DNA from: Dissophora ornata
Taxonomy: Eukaryota > Mortierellomycota > Mortierellomycetes > Mortierellales > Mortierellaceae
NCBI GenBank assembly: GCA_025201705.1
Contig: MU616616.1
Span: 1 to 64,000 of the forward strand
Direction of reading: 5' to 3'
DNA length: 64,000 bases
Numbering within the stretch: position 1 is the first letter of the stretch; each line of letters opens with the position of its first letter. The translations under genes and the position numbers were made by a program. Below, one piece after another: positions 14,934 to 25,791 of the stretch. The notes under the pieces are model-generated. The model saw only the letters and a list, made by a program, of their open reading frames with translations. It made no database searches and was not told the origin of the DNA.

Positions 14934-16219
14934 TTACATAACCTTATTGCGCTTCTGCTTGGCCAACAAAGCGAACAAGAGGATAGTATACTTTTCCAAT
15001 TGATCCTTGACCATGAACAACAGCGCCTGGGAGATGACGGCCTTGGAGATTTGGGCTTGCATGCCCTACATTTTGTGAATCAAAATGAAAACATGTTAGA
15101 TTAAATAGAGGATGAGATGGTCACAGACATGTGCTAAAATAAGGCAAGTAAACCACACCACGCGGGTGCGAGATTTATCTTACCGTGTACCAGCCCTTGA
15201 CGCCCTCTTTCTCGAACACACGCTTGAGCACATCAATGGCTCCAGTGTATGGCTTGTGCGTCTCGGCATCCTTCTTTGAGGGCTTCCACTGAAGACGGAC
15301 CTTGGCCATGATATATGGGTACGTGACAACAGTCGCCAGTGTCTTTGCGAGAGCACCGACCAAGAAAACCAAGCCTGGGGTCATGTCCTTGCGCCGGAAT
15401 GCCTTCAAGACCAATTCCTGGATACGCGAGTACATGCCGTAGGTGATTGCGGGGTTGATAACCAGCACCAACGAGGGCTTGAGTCCCTTCCAGAGACCGG
15501 TCCAGCCTTCCTCGTTCACAATCTCCATTGCGGTCGACTTCAGATCCATGCGCTCACCCAAAGGCATGGTCTGCTGGCGAGTGGTGACGACGGCGACAGG
15601 GATGGTGAAGATCTGAGCCAGTGCTCCGGCACCGGCACCGATCAACAGCTCCATGACAGTTGAGATGGCAGTCCCGCCTGGCAGGCTGTTGATGTAGCCC
15701 GATCGCAAGAAGGTGTACCAGTAAAAGTAGGCAAAATTTTGGGAGGCAGTGCCAAGCAGTCCGGAGAGAAGACCGGCGTAGAGTCCGGGAACACCCTCGC
15801 TCTTGATGATCTTTTGAACAGCATCTGTTGTGGACAAGTAGACGTTTGGATCGGAGGTATCGGCAACTACCTTGGAGCGGACTTGCATGCGGGTCTTGAT
15901 GCTATTCGACAGTGACAAAGAGAGCAATTGAGCACAGAGGTGAGTCCATAGTGGATCGGTCGTAAAACAGGGTGTCATCTTTGTCGTCTGATGGGCTTCT
16001 TAAGCGAGATCCCTCCAAAAAAATGAACCATTAAGCGACAGTGACAAGGTCTGGAAAGACCGGCTGGCGCATACGTCGCACGGGATGGAATACTGAGAGA
16101 CAAAGTGTGAGTTGGCAAACGTACATGTCAAGAGGGTAGGTGCATGTCAATGCGAACATGGCACCACCGGTACCAGCTATGGCATGACCGAAAGGCGAGA
16201 GCTTGGAACCACCAGCCAT
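14934..16219 (-). CDS. Peroxisomal adenine-nucleotide-type mitochondrial carrier family protein (ANT1/PMP47-like)
   Basis: Three minus-strand exons (16219-16125, 15901-15184, 15065-14934) encode 314 residues, the normal carrier length. Three ~100-residue repeats are visible. The first has the full PLDIIK signature. In the second and third it is degenerate (PVAVVT and TYPYIMAK), and the third reads TYPYIMAKVRLQW, which I associate with the PMP47/PMP34/ANT1 peroxisomal branch. That branch imports ATP (or exchanges adenine nucleotides or cofactors) across the peroxisomal membrane to support fatty-acid activation. The ending KQKRNKVM is basic. Another SLC25 member cannot be excluded. Exon 1 covers only the first helix. 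It is divergently arranged with FANCI. Confidence 0.85.
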
Positions 16220-16933
16220 TGTTGTCGTGAAAAGTGCAGGTGATAAGAAAGAGGCTGTGGTGGTGTGGGTTGATCAGGCCAAGGAATCAGGAGGTCAGCT
16301 GTGCGAAAGAGTGGGGAGTGGAGAATGGAATGGGTGGAATGGAGAGGAGTGGGGTGGAGAAGAGGAAAGAGAGGAAAGAGAAGGAAAGACGAAAGCGAGG
16401 AGGAGGAAAGTCGAGGGCTTGTGTCACTGCTCGTGTTTGACAACGCTCTTCACCAACAGTGGTTCGGAACAAAGGGTTACCCGGAGCCAATTCCTCCAAA
16501 ATTTTCTTGCTTCGGGCTTGGTTCTCAATGGCTCCCGTGGAGAAAACCTCTCCGGAGGGAGAACGTCTGTATCTCGTTCTCCATTCCTTTGCAAAGGACA
16601 TGCGAGTGATACAATGCAATGCGGTGATCGAGATATCCGTCGACTTGAATGCACAGTAGATGCACACCTGTCCCTTCACACATCCGTTATTCCGTTATCT
16701 TCATGTTCCGGTGTAGCTCTCTTGCAAGACAGGGCGTCGATCTCTTCCGTTATACATAAACCTTGTCCATCGAATGGACTGCCTTTTGACAGGCTAACCT
16801 GTCGCGATGTGTTGCCACCAAAAAAATAGAATAAAAAAAAGTCAAACAAACAACCCGCCTCGTGGACGCGACGAATCACACTTAATCTTCATCCATCTCT
16901 GAATCCCTCAGAGCATCGCATGGGAAACGCACC
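16220..16933. promoter_or_regulatory. Divergent promoter region, carrier / FANCI
   Basis: 714 bp between start codons. The first ~200 bp are a purine-rich GGA/GAAAG tract on the plus strand, i.e. a CT-rich leader for the minus-strand carrier gene. No clear TATA element or coding exon was seen. Confidence 0.4.
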
Positions 16934-19900
16934 ATGGATAACATTCTGCGACTCTTCTCCCAGGACAACACAGGAGCTGCTCTGCGGCAGTATTTCGAGG
17001 ACACAGACTTGAGCGCTGAATCAGTCGGCCATGTACGTCGCTCATGTCCACTTGCATCTCCACAACCGCGGCACCTGGACCTTGCAGACTTATGCGCGAA
17101 AATTTCAATTGCCCCCGCAGATTTCCAATTTCATCGTAGAGAGTTTACAGGCGCATGGGACCTCATACAATGGCAGTGAATATGGGTCCGATTGCCTGCT
17201 TCTCGTCCGAGCAATATTGCGAGGTAGCCATATCAGCCGTTTTTCATCAGTTGGGCTGGAGTATCGTGAACATGGCCAGTCATAAGCTAAACCCAATTGT
17301 CCCTAAACTCAATTGCAGCATCGCCGGAAGAAGTAGAAGGACAGAACAGGAGATCCCAGGTTTTGAAGGGATCGATTTCTTGGTATGTTTTCTCCGTATT
17401 TATAATAGCTGCATTGTCAAAGTTCTCCGTACTACTACAATAGCTCGATCGTAGCTATACTCACCATTATGCGCCTATAGGCTTATTCAAGCTGGGGATG
17501 GTGGATCTGGGAAGTCAGGTGGAGGCGGAGCAAATACAGCGCCATTAGATGAAGTTGCCGGGAAGCTTGTGAACATACTTATTGACGCAGGTCAATCATT
17601 TGAGCAGGAATCGTTGGTTCAGTCTGTCTACACCGTGACCGATGCCGTGCGAAATCAACGTCACCCCCACGCACAAATGTTTACCCTATTTTCCAGACTT
17701 CTGGTGATTGCTGCCAGTGCCGAATCAGTTCTTTTGCCGGATACATCTGAGGAAATATCAGGGGTTGAATTCAGGGACATTATCCTCGATCGAATATGTA
17801 CTGCACCTTGGAATCACCTCAGCGTGTTGCCACTAGCAACAGCATTGGCAGATGTGGAAATGGAAAGCAAGCAACTAGAGATGGCGATTATGAAGATTAT
17901 GAAACAGTTCAAACAGGTCGATGCAACCGATCTCCCAGTCTTGATCTATAATCTGCTGCTCCTGTCGTCTAAGGTTGGTTTTGATTTTTTTTTTTGCTTT
18001 TATACATTTGCCTATGCTCCTGCTGCACATCGCTTTGTTCAGGTTACCGACAGATCGTTTCTTTATTATAGGGTCATCAACGTCTAGTACTAAGAGGCAC
18101 CCTCGAATTCTTTGACCGACTGGACGCTGGCGGAGCAATGGCAGAGAGGTAAGGAAATAATGACTAACGTGACAAAACTTCGATGACGGCAAGGTTCGCT
18201 GACTTCGCTTCGATCTTACAGTCTTCGATCCGATAACCCAAAGGGAGCTGCACGTCTGCCATTTTCGGAACTGAGCGCAATCGAAAGCAACGTGATTCTC
18301 TACTTCAGCTTTGCTGTCAAGCAGGACCAGGAGCTAGGAACCGAGTTGCTCAAACATATGAAAAGTGGAAAGACGGCCTACCTATCATCTTTCTCGCTAG
18401 CGTGCCTGATGACCATGGCTAGGATCCACCGCTTCGTGGACAATGTAATGGATTACCTCAAATCCTCTATTTTGTCAACGTTCAGGGATCTAGAGAGGAT
18501 GCAGCGCGAACCATGGGTTTTAAGTAAGTTCTTTTTTTGACCGAATGGCAAAGGACTAGTTAGGGATTGCCTTTCTGCCGTGGATACGTTTGTAACCTCC
18601 TGTATATCGATTCTGTAGACTTTCAGGGCATGTCACCGGTGCCTATCCTTGAGATGTTTTGTGAGATCATCAAGAAGATCCCCTTTGGATTGGAACAGCT
18701 TACGCCCAGCATCGTGCAATGCGGTGTGTACATCATGGACTCTATGGCTCCCAGCTCTCCCTGGAAAACCTCAGGTAACGCTAAAGTATTATCCGCTTCA
18801 AAATGCGAATTTTGCTGGCGGCCTATAATAACCACTCTGACAATTAATAGATAAAGACGTCACCAAAAAGTTGACCCCAAAGACGCCGAACGAGCTTGGT
18901 TGTGAGCTTGGGGCCATGATTCTTGCCGAAACATTTAAGGTAATGCTGGTTGTAGACTCACCGCTGTCGCCATTGCTCGACGAGACCTTGTCTCTGCTAA
19001 CAGCGCTTGGGATATATCGTGCGATAGACTCAAGTCTCTGCCAGGACAGAGATTCTCGACCATATCATGTCCAGGATCGTTACAAAGTCGACAAGCACCG
19101 TGTTTTTCCTTCAGCTATTGGAAACTATCGTCAAAGACAGCTCTGAGGCCCTGGAGGAGCACTTACAACGAATTAAGGAGTCACTCGATTATCTCTCCTT
19201 CCTCTCCCTGGCGACGGCAGTGCGACTTATGGCTGCTGTAAAAGACGTGGCCAAGTTAAATAGGTCCTTCCGCGACAGCCTCATCCTCATTCTGAGAAAG
19301 GCGTTGTTTTCCAAGTAAGGCTCACCCGCTATCCCAAGCACAGGGTAAGGATACGCTTGCTCTGCGTTGGTTGATATTGGCGCCTAATACAATCTTTTAA
19401 TGCCATAGAGCCTTGGAGAGTCGTCAAGTTGCACTTTCTGGGTTCCTTCTTCTCTTGGGCCCATCGTCGAAACCGCAACTCAGATTACGAAGCGGATCCA
19501 GCAGACTCAGTTCACACCAAAGCCTCGAAACTGATATCCCTGCCTACTCGATGGAAATTCTGGGTAAGTTGAGACTTCAGTAGATGCGTCGCGTTTTCAC
19601 TTGTGGTGCACAAAGGCTCACAAATCGTATACACGGAAAATACAGGGATGTTACGCCGATGTCTGGGACAGCAAGGCGAGGTGCGCCTCTCGCTGTATCT
19701 TGGTTTGATGGAACTTGTGGAGACGGCGCCCATTCTGAACCCTATTATCTTCGAGATTCTCCAAGCTCACGTAGGTTTCCGCCCCAACATTTCGGAAAGG
19801 CTATTTCGATTTGGTCACACGCGGTGGTTTCGTAACTTAAAATTGTTTCTTCTTGTTTGTCTCTCGCTTGATCTATGCCATACCATAGTTTGTTCACTTT

Positions 19901-22239
19901 TACGATCAAACAGGCGTACGCTTGTCGCCATTGAAGTTGGAGGAATGTGTCGCTAACTCCAAGAATGGGGGCGAACCAATGTTTGTCGAGCCCCTCCACT
20001 ATTTGATGAGCGGTCTCGTGAGGTCGCTGATCGGTCTGCAAAAACTGAAGAGAAGGGCATCTCTTACGCATGGTACCGTGAGCGAATTTTCCTACGAAAG
20101 GTTATGGAGACGATTTTATGGTCGGTATCCTAATGCGCTATTCTTTTTTTTACAGATGAAATACATGCGGATGAGCATCAGGTTGCTGAGTGTCATCGAG
20201 ATATGGACAGGATACTCTTGGGACTCGAACGTGCTGGATTGGAGGACTTTGAGCTAGACAAGACCTCGGATTTCAACATGGCAACCAATATTGGCGCTCG
20301 GAACAACATGTACGCCACGCTTCTGACTGGATGCTATGAGTCTGCAATTGAATACATGGTGCTCAAGCAGCAATCATATGTCGAATCCTCTGTCGCTCAT
20401 GGCAAAAGCGTCGCCTCTGAACGGCGGGGTACATCGGATCGTGATCTATATTCTGCAAAAATGACCCCTGGGTCTTCGGAACTGATTCTACACCTCTTCG
20501 GAAAGATGCGCAAGTTGCACGACATTGTTAAGGAGAAGGTTGTGATGCCAAGAGGTAGGATCACCAAAGGAAGCATGAAAAGCGCACGTTCTTGATATAT
20601 TCTGACGTGTTGTCCATTAACAAATAGCTAAGAAACTTGGGCCACTTGGCGAGTCTTCTGTCTTGGGTCTCGAGTGCGTTACAAGGCTCATGGAGTTCAT
20701 GTTTGCGGAACAGAGTGATGGAGGCTGGCCAGACGAAGAAGCTCAGAGATTGAAGGCTAATGATGACTTTGTGTGTTATGTCAGCACGGTCGTCCACATG
20801 CTACTTTCTAAGGTAGGCTTCATTTCTAATCTCAGACCTTGCTTGATTGTCGGTACCATCTGAAGCTAATTTACAGCGTATACTCCTATTCCCCGCTTTA
20901 ATTGCTTGTATCAGCTCCACACTTCCACGGAAGTATTGAGGGACAGCGAGTACGACTACTCTCGCCGACTCTCTAGCGTGCTGGTCAGGGAATTCCTTGT
21001 CAGCGAAAGACCTGATGGCCCCAAGGCTGTGGCTGCAGGAGTCAAGGGCAAGGACAAGAATAAGTCGTTGCTGATGGTCGGCATCGAAGCACTCACAGCA
21101 GGTTTAATGACGATCCAACGCTTTTACGCAGTTGAGCCCAGCTCAAATGTGGCGGGAACCACTACACCTAAGAGTCTACAGAGTCGTAAAGTCGTGTCTG
21201 GTTTCCTGGCTGCGACGCTGCCTCAAGTCAATGGCGGCCATCGACAGGACCAACAAGCTGCCGAAGTTGTAGCCTGGACAACTTCTCGAACGATACAATG
21301 TGATATCGATGGTCTTGCGGCCGCTTATATCCAATACCTGCAGGGACTCTTTTTGTTGTTTGTGAATGAGACGATACCGCTTCTGAAGGAAGCAGCAGGA
21401 CTATTGGGCATGATCCAAATCCTTTCAAAGTATCTCTCAAGGACGGATGAGTGTGCAGCCGATGTAGGAGAAGCTGTGGATGGTCCAGTTCAGACCCTAT
21501 CAAAAGCAAGCTCTACGCCAAGCTCGGACTTCATGGCAACAAGGACTAATCAGCTCGACCAGTTGATTCACTGGCTGGTGAAGCTTTGTCGAGACCAGGC
21601 TATCGATGATGCCATACTTACGAAAACACTTTTATCAATGATGCTACAGCTGGAGCAGGAGTGTAACCACCCTCAGGCGAACGCTAACCTCCTGCTGCCC
21701 TCCGATAACCATAACGAAGCAGAGTCCTCTACTTCTGGGCGTCTCGCTGTAGCGGGTGGTGGTGTTGGTTCACTCGGCTTTGGTAGCGTGACAGCATCAT
21801 CGGTCACCACTCATTGCCCTGAGGCGGCGACTCGTCTGCGACTAGCGGCCGATGTGTTGTTGACATATGGCATGAACTATGGTGGGCCCAACGTTCCCAG
21901 TCTTCGTGATTTACCCGAGAGAATCCCACTGGGCCCAGAGGCGGACGAAGACATTGTGCGGTTGATCCAATTGAAGCGAGAGATAGGAGTCGATGCTCAA
22001 TTCGCAGTAGTGACGCTGAGGACTTCGGGTGCTGTCACGGAGGTGTTACTACAGCAGGTCGAGCGATCGCTCGAGGGCCTCGAATGGGCTTTGAGTAAAC
22101 TCCGATTTTGTGGGCTGATGTCAGGTAAGCGCTTTACAAAGATTTACAATATAAGAAGTGCGCACGTGCGCGAGAGTTGGAGTGTAGGAGAGAGAAGAAA
22201 AGTGTGAGAAGTGGGAGGCGAGTGAAAGGCTCGGACAGC

Positions 22240-22276
<37 letters not shown>

Positions 22277-24093
22277 AAGGAAAAAGAAAGGAGAGCCAGT
22301 GCAAGGACAAGGATGCCAAAAAAAGTGAACCAAGGAGTTCAAATGATGAATGTCCTCGAATTTGAGTTGCGGAGATTATTATTTTGCTGAAAGAAAAGGT
22401 GTGATCAAGGACTGATAAGATCTTAAAATATGTATCTTATTATTTGCACGGTATCGATATTTTTGTACATGACTACTGCATCCGTGGTGTTGTTGGCGGC
22501 AGTGTTATGTACTGTCCCCTATTCAATCATTTATCCCATGCATAGTAGTTGAATCCAACATCCAGCGTGGATTTTGTTGATGTTGTTATTGTCGTCGTTG
22601 ATGCTAGGGGATGTTGGTCCGGGACAATTATTGATCAATGGGTGATGTATTATCGATGGGAAGAAAGTAAAGGTTATTGGTGCTAGTTACCGGTTGCCCT
22701 CAAAAAGCACAAATGAGTCCCAGACGACAATCATTTTTGTTGTAGTACACCATCTTATGCTTATTATTTGTTGTAACTTAACAGTGGGATTGAATAGAAC
22801 ACTAACACTAGTATGCTTCTTATCAAATCGCGTTTGTTTTCACATAGGCTCTGAAGGCTGGAGCATAAAACAATCAACAAACGACGATCGCCCACAACAA
22901 CGCGCTGAATCTTCTTCACAACAGGCTCACGCTTCGCATCATCGAGTAATTCAAAACGTGAACAAAAAATCTCTTCAAGAGTTCGAGACCGAAGTTTGTT
23001 GGCGAGTTGAGATCTGTGTGTGGGTCCTCGTGCGCATAGCACAATCGTGCATCAACCAACTCTCCTCTGAGCATTTGATTCGAGTTCTTCAGCGGTGCTA
23101 CAAAGTCCTGACGGCCCTGACAAAATATTACTTGTCGCCTCTCAGTGTCGCACCACTCAACCTCTTTGCATCTCCGTCATCATCATCATCGACCTCAAAT
23201 GGGAATGCATCATCAAGTATTACGTCGCACGGTCAGCGAAAAACGGCAGCAGGGAATGGTGTTATTCGATTGCCACATGGTTTCCTCCGTGTCACACAGG
23301 TTGCTGGCATGGAGCTGTCCAAGCACCTATACTCGTTCCTAAGCTATTTCCAAATGCTCGATGTGGAACAGAAAGCCAGAGCACAGGAGCGGGGTGGCGG
23401 TGGTCATAAAGGATCCAAGAAGACAGGTGGTGGAGACAAGGGCAAAGAGCCAACCCAAGACGGCGCAGCTCCCAAATCCGTGACAGGTCGTGTAGATAAT
23501 CCTACAGGCGGTGGATCGGTAAAGTCGCGCCAAAAGGCTAAGATTCTACGCGAGTCAAAATTGATCCCGACGTTAATCTATGGGGTGGAGCAGTACGAGC
23601 GGTTTGTGATCCAGCTGAGCAAGAAAGCCAAAGTCAACTTGACCCAGTTTATGAGGCGGAGTACCGCACGTGATTTCAGGATCCAAATTCAAAGGTTAGG
23701 AGATCTGGGGCTGGAGGACCAGTATGATGAAGATCGACAACAGTTGTTGATGCAGAGACAGGAGCAGCAACAGCAACAGCAGCAACATCAGCAAGAAGAC
23801 GATGGAGATGTGCATATGATGAGCGATGATCATGAGATTGATGTGGTGAGTCGGACAAATCCTAGGCACCTATGCCTATCTCTTTTCTATCAGGCATGCA
23901 TGTACACCTTTCCGATTCAGATTTGTATCTTTGTTTGTACATGATCATCTGATATCAATGCAACATCTCTTTTCCTATCTCTCTCATTTTTAATGTGCTC
24001 ACGCAGGCTCAGCTTGAAGAGGAGGACGAGGAAGAAGATCGGGACGACGAGGTGTTAGTGCGGTCGCGCAAACGTGCAAAGCGCGAGAACTGA
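16934..24093 (+). CDS. FANCI: FANCI homologue (Fanconi anaemia ID2 complex subunit)
   Basis: Seventeen exons join into 1681 residues: 16934-17032, 17088-17223, 17319-17382, 17481-17973, 18072-18148, 18222-18523, 18619-18774, 18851-18939, 19028-19314, 19409-19563, 19646-19770, 19889-20072, 20156-20554, 20628-20812, 20915-22124, 22848-23845, 24007-24093. Phases are consistent throughout. Recognisable FANCI blocks in order are [90 protein letters not shown], and near the end [15 protein letters not shown] with [14 protein letters not shown] pairs with FANCD2 as an alpha-solenoid clamp on DNA during crosslink repair. K563 aligns with the lysine I recall as human K523. The C-terminus ends in acidic then basic RSRKRAKR sequence, like the human nuclear signal. 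Extra length versus human (~1328) is mostly Gly/Ser/Gln-rich insertions. The second exon start (17088 or 17121) is least certain. Confidence 0.92.
22241..22274 (+). repeat. A34 homopolymer in FANCI intron 15
   Basis: An uninterrupted run of 34 adenines sits inside a 723-nt intron, much longer than this gene's other introns. It is followed by purine-rich AAAGAAAGG sequence. It could be a simple repeat or the tail of a retroposed fragment; I see no flanking target duplication. Confidence 0.85.
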
Positions 24094-24555
24094 GGTCTAT
24101 TCATTAGAGACCAAGGAGGGGCCGTAGTGTCGCAGTGTGGTTTATTATTGCCTGTAGGTAGTGTAACAAGCCAATCGTAACAAACAGAAAAGAAACGAGG
24201 CAAACAAAGAAACGTAGTACCGTAAAATAAAAGACGAGCTGTCACAGAGTTGCCTTTTATTATCAACATTAGAGTCAGACAATAATGAGCCATCTATCAA
24301 GAGGAAGAAGGCAGCATATCTTTCATTTTTTTTTCTTAGATATATTGAATGTTTACTGCGATTCATAAAAGAGAAAACCTTTTTTTGGCATGGCACATGG
24401 GACGAGATTGTTTGGTTGGGATAATGTACACTTTTTTATTACAGGGTGTTTGAATTTTTTTTTTCAGCGTGCTTTTTTTTGTTCAGCAGATGACAATTCA
24501 GGTATAAGCGGATGCAGCTCTTTTTTTTTTTTGGCTGCATTCTCTACTTGAAACC
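24094..24555. other. Convergent 3' intergenic space, FANCI / bHLH
   Basis: T-rich sequence with several T8-T10 runs and AATAAA-like words (AAAATAAAAG near 24225). No open frame of note. Confidence 0.45.
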
Positions 24556-25569
24556 TTAGTACGAGGAAGTCTGGTACATCGACGGGTTCTGGGTGCACGG
24601 CTGAGGCAATATAAGACCCGAAGACGACGGCGATGAGGCGCGGCTGTTATACCTCAAAGACTGCGGCTGCTGTTGCACAGGCTCACACAGTGGTGAGTTG
24701 TACTGCGGGCCACTGTAACCGTACGACTGCTGAGGGTAATGATGCTGCTGCGACGGGTAATAGTTGTTCTGGCTCGGTTGCTGTAGTGAGTAGGCTACAG
24801 GCGAGGTGGGAGCAAAGAGCGAAGGCAACGCAGGGACTTGGTTCGATTGATGAACTGGCACCATTGGGGGTGACACCGACAATGAGGAAGGAGAGTACTG
24901 GTTATGTGCGGGGCTCGAAGGTGATAGAGGGGGCGACTGGAGCTGGTGTTGGTGATGAGCGGGATATGCGTGGCTAGGATAGGCCTTGGGCGAGGACATT
25001 GGCGTCGAATGACGGGAGCCGCTGTATTGGGGGGCCAGAGCAGGGAAAAGCTGCTGTGGCTGGTAGTGCTTGTTTTGAGGCGCCTGGACGGCAGTTGGAG
25101 ACGACGAGCGCGAGGCGTTAGGTGAAGGAGAGGACGAAGAAGCAATGGTCATGGAGGAGGCAGTAGAGGGAGCAGTGGCCGTCTCGAGACCTGCACAGGA
25201 TCGAAGGCGACGAATCTCGGCGATAGCATTTCGAAGGGTAGTGATCGAATTGGATTTGACGGGGGGTTTCTTTTCTGTGCCATCGGCGTTGAACTGCTTC
25301 TGTTGCGAGTGTGATTGCTCCTGTTGTTGTGATTGTGATTGTGCCTCTGCAGCAGATTCGCGGACAAGATTGGCGAGTTCACCGAGGAGCTGGTTCATTG
25401 TATCACGTCTTTGACGCTCATCGAGGATATGTGTGGCACGACGCTTTTCGAGGGCAGTGAGACGAGATATAGAATCGACATTCTTGCGATTGAGAACGTT
25501 AACGCCGTGGAGGCGAAAGACGTTCTTTGAGGGTGATGTGGATGTGGGAGCTGACGTTGTTGCAGTCAT
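24556..25569 (-). CDS. bHLH transcription factor with Pro/Ser/Gln-rich C-terminal region
   Basis: A single exon of 337 residues starts at the ATG at 25569 (MTATTSAPTS). The basic helix-loop-helix spans ~41-123. The basic region has H47, E51, R54 and R55 in the spacing of class B, CACGTG-type E-box binders. Helix 1 is about MNQLLGELANLV. Helix 2 is about SITTLRNAIAEIRRL. The loop between them is unusually long (~30 residues) and Gln/Ser-rich. The remaining ~210 residues are low-complexity Ser/Pro/Tyr/Gln, typical of activation regions. The open frame continues upstream of 25569, but that stretch lies beyond a TATA-like box and looks like leader DNA. Target genes are unknown. Confidence 0.88.
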   Translation of the reverse strand: MTATTSAPTSTSPSKNVFRLHGVNVLNRKNVDSISRLTALEKRRATHILDERQRRDTMNQLLGELANLVRESAAEAQSQSQQQEQSHSQQKQFNADGTEKKPPVKSNSITTLRNAIAEIRRLRSCAGLETATAPSTASSMTIASSSSPSPNASRSSSPTAVQAPQNKHYQPQQLFPALAPQYSGSRHSTPMSSPKAYPSHAYPAHHQHQLQSPPLSPSSPAHNQYSPSSLSVSPPMVPVHQSNQVPALPSLFAPTSPVAYSLQQPSQNNYYPSQQHHYPQQSYGYSGPQYNSPLCEPVQQQPQSLRYNSRASSPSSSGLILPQPCTQNPSMYQTSSY

Positions 25570-25783
25570 TTTTGTACAAGTGTGCTGGTTTCGTTTGTGG
25601 TTTGTGGTTTGTGGAATGAGAGACAGAGACAGAGAGATGAATGAGAAGAGATGTTGCGGTGTAACGTGGGAGTGCTGCTGTTGGAGGAGTGGGTGGGCGT
25701 GCGGGGGTTGTGAAGATTTTTGTTTTTGCAACGGTAGTATTTCAGAAAGGAAAGAGAGAGGGAGCGAGACGAATGCGGGTTGA

Positions 25784-25791
25784 TATTTATA
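25784..25791 (-). promoter_or_regulatory. TATA box of the bHLH gene
   Basis: TATAAATA on the minus strand about 215 bp upstream of the start codon, preceding CT-rich leader sequence. Position and sequence fit a core promoter, which also argues against extending the protein upstream. Confidence 0.5.
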
